A DNA stretch of 64,000 nucleotides from an uncultured Lachnospiraceae bacterium (lineage in GTDB: Bacteria > Bacillota > Clostridia > Lachnospirales > Lachnospiraceae). The translations under genes and the position numbers were made by a program. Below, piece after piece: positions 1-8,921 of the stretch. How positions within the stretch are numbered: the first letter of the stretch is position 1; every line of letters starts with the position of its first letter. The DNA lies in the NCBI GenBank assembly GCA_910579615.1, contig CAJTUA010000005.1, positions 144,023-208,022 of the forward strand. Direction: 5' to 3'. The notes under the pieces were generated by a model. The model had not been told where the DNA came from and made no database searches. It saw only the letters and a program-made list of their open reading frames with translations.

Positions 1-1
1 G

Positions 2-1039
2 GAACATGCGGAGTACCAGGCGCTTCGGAAAAAGGCGCAGAGTGCAAAGGCGGATGCGGGGGCAGGGCAGATTTACCAATATCAGGAGAGCATTGGGGCT
101 TTTCTTTCCCGGTATGGGGCGGACGCGCCGCAGGAAAATTATATGGAAGAATTATACGCTTTGCGGGAGCGCGCCGTTTCGTATGCCGCCCTTGCGGATA
201 AATGGGAAAGGTTTCAAAAAGCAGAAGAAGACTACGAGCAAATCCGGGGCGGAATTGCTGCATTTTATAAGGAATATGGCTTCGCGCCCGAACAGAATAT
301 TTCTATGCAGCTAAATGAAATCCGGGATGCGGTAGATGATTACGAGGATGCGGTAAGGGCGTGTGAGCGAGCGGACGATGAGTTGATGCAGTTTGAACAG
401 GAGAATGATATTTTTTCAGGTTTAAAGGCGGACGGGGAGGAAAACCTGCCATCCCTTGAGCAAATCCACGAAAGAATCCTTGCGCTGAATGAAGAAATGG
501 AGCGGGTGCAAACGGAGCGGGCAGAGGATGTAAAGACGCTTGAGGATTTGCGCATAAGGTACGATGAATGGGAGGAGAACCGCGTAAAGTTAGAGCAGCT
601 AAGGCAGGCACAGGAAATGCAGCAAAAAAAATACGAGCTTGTGGCAAAGGCAAGGGAGAAGCTCGGGCAGGCGAAAGAAGCGATGACAGCAAAATACGCC
701 GCCCCGATTCTTGCGGCCTTTGGAAAGTATTATGAAATGATTGCGGGGACAAGCGCGAAGAATTTCCATGTGGATGCCAACACACAGGTGACGGTGGAGG
801 AATACGGAAAGCAGAGGGAGGCAGAAATGCTTAGCCGCGGATGGCGCGATTTGGCAGGGATTTGTCTCAGGGTTGCATTCGTGGATGCGATGTATCCACA
901 AGAAGCCCCGGTGCTGGTTATGGACGACCCGTTCACGAACCTGGATGATGAAAAGATTGCGGCGGGAAAGAGGTTTCTTGCAGAGACCGCGAAAAAGTAC
1001 CAGATTGTTTATTTTACGTGCAGTGCGGCAAGGGAATAA
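2..1039 (+). CDS. AAA/SMC-like ATPase, C-terminal part (5' end outside window)
   Basis: The frame is open from base 2, so the gene starts before the window; the ATG at 143 is internal. The visible 345 residues hold a long charged coiled-coil region followed by the C-terminal half of an ABC/SMC-type ATPase. A signature-like segment reads SRGWRDLAGICLRVAF, the Walker B is PVLVMDDPFTNLDDEK, and a switch-like HFTCS-type strand (VYFTCS) lies near the end. Proteins with this layout (SbcC, RecN, YhaN-like) work in DNA end processing or repair, usually with a nuclease partner encoded next to them. The Walker A half is not visible, so the subfamily cannot be fixed. The gene ends just before a bidirectional terminator. 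Confidence 0.8.
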   Translation, partial: EHAEYQALRKKAQSAKADAGAGQIYQYQESIGAFLSRYGADAPQENYMEELYALRERAVSYAALADKWERFQKAEEDYEQIRGGIAAFYKEYGFAPEQNISMQLNEIRDAVDDYEDAVRACERADDELMQFEQENDIFSGLKADGEENLPSLEQIHERILALNEEMERVQTERAEDVKTLEDLRIRYDEWEENRVKLEQLRQAQEMQQKKYELVAKAREKLGQAKEAMTAKYAAPILAAFGKYYEMIAGTSAKNFHVDANTQVTVEEYGKQREAEMLSRGWRDLAGICLRVAFVDAMYPQEAPVLVMDDPFTNLDDEKIAAGKRFLAETAKKYQIVYFTCSAARE

Positions 1040-1086
1040 TTCCATAGTTTCTGCCGGGTATTTTTCTGATTTGTTTTTCTGGCAGA

Positions 1087-1129
1087 AAAAACAGAGGGGC
1101 AAAATAAATGGCTTTGCCCCTCTGTTTTT
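1087..1129. terminator. Bidirectional intrinsic terminator
   Basis: Perfect 17-bp stem (1087-1103 with 1113-1129), rich in G+C at the centre, with A-run and T-run flanks. It serves both the converging ATPase gene and the esterase gene, whose stop codon (1128-1130) overlaps the stem. Confidence 0.85.
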
Positions 1130-1802
1130 AGTCCGCAAGCAGTTCTGCATAGATGCCGCCCAATTCGTGCAACCCCTCGGCTATTAGCGCGCCCATTTGG
1201 ACCGCGCCGTCGCAGCGCAGATGGGTGTTGTCTTTTATATCCTCCGGATAGTTTTTATAGGTTCCCGCAGGGAAATACATAAACCATTTGCGGCTGTCTT
1301 CCTCCCCGGCCTGCTCGTAGAGAATTCGGCTTTTTTCGGTCAGGTCAATGGCAGGAACCCCCTCACGCCTTCCGAGTGATAGGATGGCGGCGGGATATTC
1401 GCCGTGGCTGTTTTTGATGGTTCCATCCCCGTTAAACTGGCGGCGGGAGAGGGGCGTAATCAGCACCGGATGCACACCGCGCTCCCTCGCCGCGGATACG
1501 TATTTCATCAGCCATTCCGGAAACGTCGAATGCGGCTTGGTGCGCCGCTCCTCATCTGGCTTCTCGTCGTTGTGGCCGAACTGGATAAAGAGAAAATCGC
1601 CTTTTTCCATGGCTTTTTGGGCAGGGGAAAAGAGCCCTTCGTTGTAAAAGCTTTTGGAGCTTCTGCCGTTTTGGGCGAAATTAAGGACAGGGATATCGGT
1701 TTTTAGGTAGCGGTTGAATTCCTGCCCGATTCCGGTTTGCGGGAAGGTATTGGCATGGTTGAATGCGACGGTGGAGTCACCCACCCAAATGATTTTTGGC
1801 AT
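1128..1802 (-). CDS. SGNH-hydrolase, rhamnogalacturonan acetylesterase-like
   Basis: A 224-residue protein that probably removes acetyl groups from pectic or other plant polysaccharides. It shows SGNH blocks in order: WVGDSTVAF near the N-terminus with the nucleophile Ser, LNFAQNGRSS with the Gly block, FIQFGHNDEKP with the Asn block, and a C-terminal KDNTHLRCDGA with the catalytic Asp/His pair. The longer reading frame starts at 1829. I chose ATG 1802 (MPKIIWVGDS) because an AGGAG sits about 7 bases upstream (1810-1814 on the complement). There is no signal peptide, so it should act inside the cell. It converges on the ATPase gene. Confidence 0.85.
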   Translation of the reverse strand: MPKIIWVGDSTVAFNHANTFPQTGIGQEFNRYLKTDIPVLNFAQNGRSSKSFYNEGLFSPAQKAMEKGDFLFIQFGHNDEKPDEERRTKPHSTFPEWLMKYVSAARERGVHPVLITPLSRRQFNGDGTIKNSHGEYPAAILSLGRREGVPAIDLTEKSRILYEQAGEEDSRKWFMYFPAGTYKNYPEDIKDNTHLRCDGAVQMGALIAEGLHELGGIYAELLAD

Positions 1803-1848
1803 TGCTGTTCTCCTGTTTTTGTCCCACAATTCAAAAGAACTGCGGTTT

Positions 1849-3024
1849 TTAATTTTTGCTGTCCAGATATGTTACTTCGTAAGCTTCCCAGGGCATTGGG
1901 ATTTCCAGTTTTTTTATCATTTCCTCCAGGACATTTTCCGGAATGTGCCGCGCTCTTGTGCGGTTGCGCAAAAGCAGTTCCTGATAAGGCGCCTCCAGAT
2001 ACAAAATATGCACCCTGGCACCGTAACCGGAGAAAAGTGCCACTAGTTTGCGCCGGGTTTCATAAGTAATATTGGTGGCGTTCCAGATAAAGGGTTGTTT
2101 GCGGGCAAGAAAGCCCTGTGCCAATTCCATGGCAACGCGGGCAACTTTGCCGGACTCCTTTGGCGGCGGGATTTTCAATTCATCGCGAATCGCATCGAGG
2201 GAAACGACAGGCAGCGTGCCCCCGTTTTTTTCAATCCAGGAATCCTTCCCCGCAAGAGGGAGCCCGGAGAGCATAACCACGTCAAATTCCGTGCTGTCAT
2301 AAAGGCTTGCCCCCTGCCATACATCATCGCGCGCAAAAAAACGCGCTTTCGTGTACGGGTTCGCGAAGGGATAGGGATGTTCCCAGACATGAAGCTCTTT
2401 CGCGTATTCCGAAAACCACTCCACATACTCCCAAAGCTCGTTTGGGTTTTCGGTTTTCCGCCCGTGGACATCCGCGCAGGAGAGCAGGTGCAAAAGCCGC
2501 AGCGGGAGGCTCTCGGCCGCCCGGAACAAATCCAGTTCCGGGCGTGCTTTTTTCCAGAACCACACAGGAAGACCGTGGTAACGGATGGCGCTTGCCACAA
2601 ATTCCCGCTCAGAAAATGTCAGGCCAAAGCGCCCTGCCTCCCGGTAGGCGGTTTCACGGAACAGCTTTGCCCCGGTGATTGTGTGCTTTGGCGAAACCCA
2701 GTTCCCGTCCTCTAAGCGCGTGCAGACAGTCTTGCCAATGTCGTGGAATGCGGCGGAAAGAAACAGGAGTGCCATCTCGTCAAAACCGGAACCTGACGGC
2801 GCGGAAAGGGAATCCTTTGGTTTATTCCGGCAAAATTCCTGCCATGCAGGAAGACTTGTCAACGCCTCGCAAACCATCTGTGTATGGCAATAAACATCGC
2901 CCTCGGCATGGTACGCCAGATTTTGCGGAACCTGTTTTAGCCGTGAAAGCTCCGGAAAATGCTGCACGAGGGCAGGGAAGGAAAAGCCGTCTTTTCGGAT
3001 TGCGGCAAGGATATTTTCATGCAT
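1849..3024 (-). CDS. HD-Pnk-like polynucleotide end-healing enzyme
   Basis: A 391-residue protein with two modules. The N-terminal HD phosphohydrolase domain carries AAFHDIGKT with H94-D95, preceded by an early His (CHTQM) and followed by IRYHG and CADVHG metal ligands. The C-terminal P-loop kinase carries SGLPLAGKDSWI (K260) followed by SLDAIRDE, a typical substrate-binding segment of 5'-OH polynucleotide kinases. This is the domain order of HD-Pnk, the end-healing enzyme characterised from Runella (2',3'-phosphoesterase plus 5' kinase). The start codon overlaps the end of the RNA ligase gene by 8 bases (ATGCATGA), which implies translational coupling. I infer that it prepares broken RNA ends for the ligase encoded just upstream. 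Confidence 0.85.
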   Translation of the reverse strand: MHENILAAIRKDGFSFPALVQHFPELSRLKQVPQNLAYHAEGDVYCHTQMVCEALTSLPAWQEFCRNKPKDSLSAPSGSGFDEMALLFLSAAFHDIGKTVCTRLEDGNWVSPKHTITGAKLFRETAYREAGRFGLTFSEREFVASAIRYHGLPVWFWKKARPELDLFRAAESLPLRLLHLLSCADVHGRKTENPNELWEYVEWFSEYAKELHVWEHPYPFANPYTKARFFARDDVWQGASLYDSTEFDVVMLSGLPLAGKDSWIEKNGGTLPVVSLDAIRDELKIPPPKESGKVARVAMELAQGFLARKQPFIWNATNITYETRRKLVALFSGYGARVHILYLEAPYQELLLRNRTRARHIPENVLEEMIKKLEIPMPWEAYEVTYLDSKN

Positions 3025-3832
3025 TGCCAGCACCTGCCTCCCCGGCATCAAACAAATCAGTCCCGTCCGCCAGACAATTTGCCACAATCGGGCGATTCAT
3101 CCAGTGGCTTTCCGAGTCGAGGATGGTATTTAGGAAAGAGCCGCGTACATATTTTAAACGCCCGGTCACATAATCCCCGTCCTCCACCTTGATGTAAATC
3201 CCTTCCATAATTCCACTCAAATCTGTTTGTGCCCGCGCTAAATCAAGCCGCACGCCTCCTTTCTTGCACTGCGCCTCAAAATTTTCCTCCCGGTTCTCTG
3301 AGATAAAAAGGCTTGGACCAATCCATTTTGCAATCTCTGCCGTATTCTCGTAATACCCTTGAGACAATACGCGCACGGAGCGGATAAACGGGGCGGACGC
3401 GAGGAACTCCCGGCGCTTTTTCGTGGAGAAAAATTTGCCCACTGCCCGGTCAAAAATGTCAAATTCCATGAAATAGTGGGGCAGTTTGTCATAAAATACG
3501 GTGTGTTTGGCGTAGAGCCATTCCCCGTACAGGATATACCGGTCGCTTAACAGAAAGCGCAGCCTTTCCTCAAAACAGCCCGCCCAGAGCTTAAACAAAT
3601 CAAACTGCCGCTCCCCGTAGCCTCCGGTCAGATAATGCCCGCGGCTTTGCAAAAACATTTTTCCGTCCGGGGCAAAGCTGATTCCGCAGTTTGCCCCGTC
3701 TACCTTTTCCTCCAAAACCAGATATTTTCCTGCAAGCTCCGCAAAGCTTACACATGTTAAATCCTCGTCCCCGGCCTGCTCCCTTGAGCCCTCCAGATGA
3801 GGGGTGCGGGGATATTTTAAAATCTGTTCCAT
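3017..3832 (-). CDS. RNA ligase (T4 Rnl2-like nucleotidyltransferase fold)
   Basis: A 271-residue ATP-dependent ligase. The nucleotidyl-acceptor motif is EEKVDGANCG with K43 as the likely adenylylated lysine. Further motifs are YGEWLYAKH (motif III region), MEFDIFDR, MEGIYIKVEDGD (motif IV) and GRLKYVR (motif V). The start at 3832 has GGAGG at a good distance (3840-3844 on the complement); the upstream extension in the same frame has no family similarity. It is the first gene of a two-gene operon with the HD-Pnk gene, with overlapping stop and start codons. Together they form a heal-and-seal RNA repair pair. The natural substrate (tRNA cut by a toxin, for example) cannot be read from sequence. 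Confidence 0.85.
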   Translation of the reverse strand: MEQILKYPRTPHLEGSREQAGDEDLTCVSFAELAGKYLVLEEKVDGANCGISFAPDGKMFLQSRGHYLTGGYGERQFDLFKLWAGCFEERLRFLLSDRYILYGEWLYAKHTVFYDKLPHYFMEFDIFDRAVGKFFSTKKRREFLASAPFIRSVRVLSQGYYENTAEIAKWIGPSLFISENREENFEAQCKKGGVRLDLARAQTDLSGIMEGIYIKVEDGDYVTGRLKYVRGSFLNTILDSESHWMNRPIVANCLADGTDLFDAGEAGAGNA

Positions 3833-4307
3833 GATATTTCCTCCATTCTGATATCGAAACCTGTCTGTGCACAAGCTTTTTTCGCCAGAAGGGGAAAAGA
3901 AAAAATGCCGCGTGGAACAATCCCTGCACGCCGCATAAAGCGAAAGCCTGCCGCAGAGGAAATTCCTGGCAAAATGCCCGGTAAATCCAGAACATCTCTC
4001 CCGTATTCTGACCAAAAAAGAAGCACAAAAACAACAGCCCCGGAAAAAAATAGAATCCGGCGCTTTTTGCTTTATTTTTCTGTCAGAATGCGGTTTACAT
4101 GGGGTCCTCCAATCGGCAGCAAAATATGTTTGCTGTATGTTGATGTGATGCATGCGTGGTACAGGTCTGTCTGTATAGCTGCATCGAAAAAAGCATGGAA
4201 AAGCGATTTGGAACTTTTCTGTTGCTTTTCTGTTCCAAATATAACACTCGGAGGAAGGGATGTCAATATGGAAAATGGGCAAAAAAGGAACAATCTCAAA
4301 AAAACGC
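3833..4307. other. Intergenic region between RNA ligase and blaI, with an inverted repeat
   Basis: This stretch should hold the promoter of the RNA repair operon (minus strand), but I could not assign -35/-10 boxes with confidence. A 9-bp inverted repeat, ATTTGGAAC (4206-4214) and GTTCCAAAT (4232-4240), separated by 17 bases, is a candidate regulator site. Open frames here lack coding features. Confidence 0.4.
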
Positions 4308-4365
4308 TTGACAACTCCGTTCGATTGCGATAGAATGAAGTCGTAGTCGTTCTATTGCAATCGAA
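4308..4365 (+). promoter_or_regulatory. blaI promoter with twin BlaI-type operators
   Basis: TTGACA (4308-4313), a 17-base spacer and TAGAAT (4331-4336) form the promoter. Two 16-base imperfect palindromes, TTCGATTGCGATAGAA (4320-4335) and TTCTATTGCAATCGAA (4350-4365), are inverted copies of each other, 30 bp centre to centre. The first covers the spacer and -10. Both derive from the ideal palindrome TTCGATTGCAATCGAA. This is the expected layout for autorepression by two BlaI/MecI dimers. Confidence 0.8.
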
Positions 4366-4466
4366 TGGAAGACCGGACTTAAAAGAAGGCCCTTTTAAAC
4401 TTCGGGCTTCAAATCTACACAGCATCCCGGGATGGCCTGCCCGCAGGATGCAGGAAAGAGGGAAAT

Positions 4467-4826
4467 ATGGACATAAAGCTTTATGATTCCGAATTGAGGA
4501 TTATGCAAGTCCTCTGGGAGGAAGGTGACAGCACAGCGAAACGAATCGCACAGCGGATGAAGGAGGAGGTCGGCTGGGGCAAGACAACGACCTATACCGT
4601 TCTGAAAAAATGTATTGACAAAGGGGCAATTGAGCGCTCGGAGCCAAATTTTGTCTGCCACGCACAGGTGACGCGGGAACAGGCACAGGAGTATGAGACG
4701 GCAGAGCTGCTTGAGAGGATGTATGACGGCAGGGCGGACCGTTTGGTTGCCTCCCTGCTTGGGAGCAAGCGCCTGAGCAAACAGGAAATCGGGGAATTAA
4801 AAAAACTTGTGGAGGATTTGGAATGA
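4467..4826 (+). CDS. BlaI/MecI/CopY-family repressor
   Basis: A 119-residue winged-helix repressor. The family signature is clear: YDSELRIMQVLWEEGDSTAKRIA at the N-terminus, then GWGKTTTYTVLKKCIDKGAIERSE as recognition helix and wing, and a C-terminal dimerisation helix with the sequence LLGSKRLSKQEIGELKKLVE. In the family the repressor dimer is cut by a BlaR1-type membrane protease upon signal, which derepresses the operon. The stop overlaps the next start (ATGA), so the repressor and sensor are co-translated. A ~120-base leader separates the promoter from the start. Confidence 0.92.
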   Translation: MDIKLYDSELRIMQVLWEEGDSTAKRIAQRMKEEVGWGKTTTYTVLKKCIDKGAIERSEPNFVCHAQVTREQAQEYETAELLERMYDGRADRLVASLLGSKRLSKQEIGELKKLVEDLE

Positions 4827-7243
4827 TGGGTTTATTGGAGAGGTCACTGTCCGCGGCGGCGGTGATTGTTATCCTGATACTAATCCGGAAATTGTTGATT
4901 CACAAACTGCCGAAATTTACGTTTCACTTAGCGTGGGGCGTGGTGGTTCTGCGGCTGCTGTGCCCGTATTCCGTGCCGGTATTTTCAGCAGATGCCCCGG
5001 CAAAAATTCCGGGCTTTATGGATTTTTTTGCGGGGGATTCGCAGGGGGCGGATGCAGGGAAGACGGCAGCGGATGAAGGTTATTTGCTTCCTGATGGGGA
5101 TGGCTCTGGCAGCAGCATCCGGGCAGGAATTGCGGATAGCAGCGTCAGGGAAAGCTTCCATGGAAAAAACAGCCAGCCGACAGGCGGGGATAGTTTAACC
5201 GCAGGTTCAAACCGTGGAAGTATGCCGCAATCAAACGCTGGTGGGGATATCCATCAAAATATACCGCAGAATTTCGGGAAATCCGATGATTTGCGGACAG
5301 ATGGCGAGGAAACGGCAGCTTTAAATCGAACTGCGGCGACAGTGCGCATCCTGCGAATCCTCTGGCTTGCAGGAGTGCTTTTTCTCCTGTCTTATTTCCT
5401 GGTTTCCCATCTGCGCGCCCGAAAACTTTACGCCACGGCGCTCCCGCTAAACCATTCCCTGCCGGAAATAGATTTTTATCCCGGCTTGGGGCATGGCGGC
5501 AGGGGAGCTGGAAAGTTTCGGCGCAAAGTAACCATAAAAGTGAGTGACCGGATTTTTGCCCCGGTGACTTACGGGTTATTTTCCCATGTCATCCTCCTGC
5601 CAAAAACGACGGACTGGGAGAATACGGTGCAGCTTCGCATGGTGCTTGCGCATGAGGCGGTGCATATAAGGCGCTTTGATATTCTCTACAAATGGCTTCT
5701 GGCGGCGGCTGTGGCGCTGCATTGGTTTAACCCCTTTGTCTGGGCAATGTATTTTTTGGCGAACCGGGATATCGAGCTTTCCTGCGATGAGACGGTGGTT
5801 CGCAGCCTGAGAAAGGACGGCAAAAAAGACTATGCCCTTGCTTTGTTAAATTATGAGGAAAAGCGGATGTTTTCGCCGACCGTGAGCGGTTTTGGCGGAA
5901 CCGCAGTCAGAGAAAGGATAGAAGCAATTATGAAAATAAATAAAACATCAATCGCCAGCATGGCAATGGCAGCAATTTTGGTTGCGGGAACAACGACGGT
6001 GTTTGCCGGAGCAAAGGAAAATAAAACGGTACCTGAAAACGGGCAGGAAAAAATCTTAGGCGGCAATCCATCTGCCGCAGGTGGAAATTCCGGCGAAAAG
6101 AAACCGGACAGCCAAGCCCCGCAGGAGGAAAACCGGAAAAATGAAAATACGGATGCACAGGATTCGGATAAAAAATCCCCGTCCGAAAAAGCGGAGGATG
6201 GCAGCACTCCCGTAAAGCAGTACCTGTGTGAACCGGCTTACTATACTCTCGAGGAATTTGAGGAGATTATGGAAGTTGAGCGGGCGGAGATAGCGTCCAT
6301 GTTACAGAATGGTGCCATAACAAAGAAGTATGCCGATGAAATACTTGAAAAAATTGAGAAGGACATTGACGAAGTGCGAAACGGCAAAAAATGTGAAAAA
6401 CCGTCCCAGGTTTTTTATGCTGATGGAACGCCGGTTGTCAACAGCCAGGGCGGCTACCTTTATGTGAAGGCTTCCGATATTGAGCAGATGAATGCTTGGT
6501 TGCGTGCAAAGGCGGCAGGGGTGGATGATTATGGGCAGCAGGAAGCCGATAACATTTCCGCAGCGCAGGATGGTACATTGTTTGCGGGAGCGGTCTTAGA
6601 AGATATCATTGGAAACTTTACCGCTTCGGAAATGGATTCTTCCTGGTATACCTACGCAGAGTACATGGAATATATCGAAAAGCAGAAAAATGACTACCGT
6701 TCCATGAAGGGAGAATGGGGCTTTAACTCATCGGACGGGTGGTTTGAATGGGACGATGAAAAAATTGAGGAGGCATGTAAATTACTCGATGAGAACCTTG
6801 ATTTTATTAAGAACGGCGGGATGATTTCGATGCCGACGGAGGATGGAGGCAACCTGATAGGGCAGATGATGATGATGAGTTCATCCGAGTTTTTGGGAAA
6901 TGCAGAGGAAGCGCGTTGGGTTATGAGTACGGATGAAATCGAAGCGGACGGATATATCGTCAGCCAGGCGGAGAAAATTACGCAGGAAGGCGGGAAATTT
7001 AACCAGGGGCTGTTAAAGGACTACGAGGCGTTCGGCGTGACGGCGGACGAAAAGGCAGGGAACTATCTTTATCAGGGAAAAAAGATTGCCGGTCTTAGGG
7101 ATGGTGATTTTTTGATGATGGATGGAAGCGCGGAGGAAGACGGCGTTTATTTAAAGGGCGTGCGCGAAGACGGCAAATTGGTTGGTCTGGAAAAAATTAC
7201 GAAGGAGGAATTCCAGAAGCTGGCGATGCGCAAAGCAAAATAA
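4823..7243 (+). CDS. BlaR1/MecR1-like M56 membrane metalloprotease sensor
   Basis: An 806-residue protein. N-terminal membrane segments (residues about 10-55) are followed by a Gly/Ser/Asn-rich soluble insert (about 65-170), another membrane segment (about 175-195), and an M56 protease domain with LAHEAVHIRR (H277, E278, H281) and NRDIELSCDE (E318) as zinc ligands. A further membrane segment lies near residues 375-395. The extracytoplasmic C-terminus (about 400-806) begins with a low-complexity KE-rich linker. It does not resemble a penicillin-binding sensor domain: I see no SxxK, SxN or KTG set. So the signal is probably not a beta-lactam, or is sensed another way. It should cleave the BlaI-like repressor encoded just before it. 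Confidence 0.85.
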   Translation: MMGLLERSLSAAAVIVILILIRKLLIHKLPKFTFHLAWGVVVLRLLCPYSVPVFSADAPAKIPGFMDFFAGDSQGADAGKTAADEGYLLPDGDGSGSSIRAGIADSSVRESFHGKNSQPTGGDSLTAGSNRGSMPQSNAGGDIHQNIPQNFGKSDDLRTDGEETAALNRTAATVRILRILWLAGVLFLLSYFLVSHLRARKLYATALPLNHSLPEIDFYPGLGHGGRGAGKFRRKVTIKVSDRIFAPVTYGLFSHVILLPKTTDWENTVQLRMVLAHEAVHIRRFDILYKWLLAAAVALHWFNPFVWAMYFLANRDIELSCDETVVRSLRKDGKKDYALALLNYEEKRMFSPTVSGFGGTAVRERIEAIMKINKTSIASMAMAAILVAGTTTVFAGAKENKTVPENGQEKILGGNPSAAGGNSGEKKPDSQAPQEENRKNENTDAQDSDKKSPSEKAEDGSTPVKQYLCEPAYYTLEEFEEIMEVERAEIASMLQNGAITKKYADEILEKIEKDIDEVRNGKKCEKPSQVFYADGTPVVNSQGGYLYVKASDIEQMNAWLRAKAAGVDDYGQQEADNISAAQDGTLFAGAVLEDIIGNFTASEMDSSWYTYAEYMEYIEKQKNDYRSMKGEWGFNSSDGWFEWDDEKIEEACKLLDENLDFIKNGGMISMPTEDGGNLIGQMMMMSSSEFLGNAEEARWVMSTDEIEADGYIVSQAEKITQEGGKFNQGLLKDYEAFGVTADEKAGNYLYQGKKIAGLRDGDFLMMDGSAEEDGVYLKGVREDGKLVGLEKITKEEFQKLAMRKAK

Positions 7244-7372
7244 AAAACAATGGAGAAATGGATGGAAATACAATAAACAGTGTTAAAATATTTATCATGA
7301 AACAAGGTGATATTAAAAATAGTATGAAAATATTTTAATGCAACAAGATGGTGCTGGGTTTATAATGATTGG

Positions 7373-7420
7373 GAAGGCTGTCGCACGAAGCGGGAAATTT
7401 TTCTTCGTGCGGCAGCCTTC
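7373..7420. repeat. Intergenic hairpin of the GGCTGTCGCA family
   Basis: 18-bp arms (7373-7390 and 7403-7420) with a single T/G mismatch. It resembles hairpins at 9677-9778 and 24717-24809 in arm sequence (GGCTG-Y-CGCA). It may act as terminator of the BlaR1-like gene. The rest of 7244-7548 holds nothing recognisable. Confidence 0.7.
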
Positions 7421-7548
7421 TGGGATTTTTTGAAGGTTCGCCTTGAAAAGAAGCCTGTCTTTGGGTATAATAAAGGCGGGGCGCATAGAGGAATGAAATC
7501 TGGTTATGGTATGCAAAAAATCTGACAATGGGAATGAGGAGGGGAAGC

Positions 7549-8085
7549 ATGGATGCATTAAGACGGGAAGAGGTTTATACCGTGGAGGATATCGAGGCTC
7601 TGCCGGAAGGGGAGAGGGCGGAATTGATTGACGGGCAGATTTATTATATGGCATCGCCGGGGAGAACGCACCAAAAGATAAGCATGTTTTTATCCGGTGA
7701 AATATCGGCGTATATCAGAAAAAACAATGGGGAATGTGAGGTCTACGCCGCGCCGTTTGCAGTCTTCCTCCGAAACGACAATATGAATTATCTTGAACCG
7801 GACCTTTGTGTAATCTGTGACCTCTCCAAATTGGATGAAAAAGGCTGTCACGGCGCGCCGGACTGGATGATTGAGATTGTTTCGCCGGGCAGCAGGCAGA
7901 TGGATTATTACCGGAAGCTGTTTTTATACCGCGAGGCGGGTGTCCGGGAATACTGGGTGGTTGACCCGGATAAAAATACAACAACCGTCTATCATTTTGA
8001 GCGCGATACAATGGAGGAATACCCTTTCGGGGCAGAAGTGCCTGTGGGGATATATGAGGGATTTTCGATAAATATCAGGTGTTAG
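7549..8085 (+). CDS. Uma2-family protein (PD-(D/E)XK nuclease fold, DUF820)
   Basis: A 178-residue protein with the Uma2 pattern: EERAELIDGQIYYMASPG near the N-terminus (written GERAELIDGQIYYMA here), YLEPDLCVICD with the metal-binding Asp, PDWMIEIVSPGSRQMDYYRK with the Glu-x-Val and Lys core, and AGVREYWVVDP. The family has a restriction-endonuclease fold, but its biological role is not established; it is often seen near mobile elements. The ATG at 7549 was chosen over 7528 because AGGAGGGG stands directly before it. No partner gene is evident. Confidence 0.85.
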   Translation: MDALRREEVYTVEDIEALPEGERAELIDGQIYYMASPGRTHQKISMFLSGEISAYIRKNNGECEVYAAPFAVFLRNDNMNYLEPDLCVICDLSKLDEKGCHGAPDWMIEIVSPGSRQMDYYRKLFLYREAGVREYWVVDPDKNTTTVYHFERDTMEEYPFGAEVPVGIYEGFSINIRC

Positions 8086-8126
8086 GGAGAACCACAAGCA
8101 AATGGATATCAGAAATGGGGGAAATT

Positions 8127-8921
8127 ATGAGAGAATTGACATTGCAAGTGATAAGCAAACATGGCACGGTTATTGCAGAGAGCACGGGGGAGGATTTCAC
8201 CGACCTTGTTGTGATGCGTGCCTATGAGGAGGGCGACCGGATTATGCTGCGTTCCTCCGAAAAAAATATTCACCTGAACTGGCAGGTGGACGATGCGTTG
8301 GGCGCGGCGTTTGTCTATATTACGGACGATGTTTCGTACCTAATTCCGTTCGGGGAGAAGCGTATCAGCTACTCGCCGAAGGTATTTATGGGGGAGCGCC
8401 ACTACCTTTATGTGGAGACGGCAAGGACGGATGAAGTGGCGGCGTACCGAAACCTTGCCTTAAACCCGGCGGACCAGCACTGTGATGTGCCGTGCTATCC
8501 GCACGCGAGCGCGAATGTTGAGACGCGCGGCGAGGCGGTTTTTGCCGCGAAAAACGCGATTGATGGTGTGCGCGCAAATCTTTCCCACGGCGAATGGCCG
8601 TATGCGTCCTGGGGAATCAACCGCCAGGACGATGCCGCGATGACGGTTGACTTTGGCAGGCGGATTGTCACGGATAAGATTGTGCTTTATACGCGCGCGG
8701 ATTTTCCTCACGATAATTGGTGGCGGGAAGTTTCTGTTGATTTTTCGGACGGCAGCAGCGAGACCTTTGCATTGGAAAAAAGCACACGGGCACATGTGCT
8801 CACGTTTCCTGCGCGCGAGATTACGAGTCTGACGTTTTGCCGTTTGATAAAGGCGGATGACCCGTCCCCGTTCCCGGCGCTCAGCCAGATTGAGGTATAT
8901 GGGAAGGTTGTGCAATTTTAA
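8127..8921 (+). CDS. Galactose-binding-fold (discoidin-like) carbohydrate-binding protein
   Basis: A protein of about 264 residues. The C-terminal half contains NLALNPADQH, a Cys pair, AKNAIDGVRANLSHGEWPYASWG, DFGRRIVTDKIVLYTRADFPHDNWW and a closing LSQIEVYGK. These strands are typical of F5/8 type C or related galactose-binding-like domains. The first half (about residues 1-110) is an uncharacterised beta-rich region. No signal peptide is seen, so an intracellular sugar-related role or an unusual export route are both possible. The start is uncertain: 8127 (MRELTLQ) has a GGGGGA upstream; 8079 and 8115 are alternatives. No catalytic motif was recognised. Confidence 0.6.
   Translation: MRELTLQVISKHGTVIAESTGEDFTDLVVMRAYEEGDRIMLRSSEKNIHLNWQVDDALGAAFVYITDDVSYLIPFGEKRISYSPKVFMGERHYLYVETARTDEVAAYRNLALNPADQHCDVPCYPHASANVETRGEAVFAAKNAIDGVRANLSHGEWPYASWGINRQDDAAMTVDFGRRIVTDKIVLYTRADFPHDNWWREVSVDFSDGSSETFALEKSTRAHVLTFPAREITSLTFCRLIKADDPSPFPALSQIEVYGKVVQF

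Noticed and set aside
4260..4333. Very short frames after GGAGGAAGGG just upstream of the blaI promoter
   Set aside because: Only about 20-30 codons ending inside the operator; probably chance, though a leader peptide cannot be excluded.
3905..4333. 142-codon frame between the RNA ligase and blaI genes
   Set aside because: No ribosome-binding site, basic low-quality translation, and it ends inside the blaI promoter.
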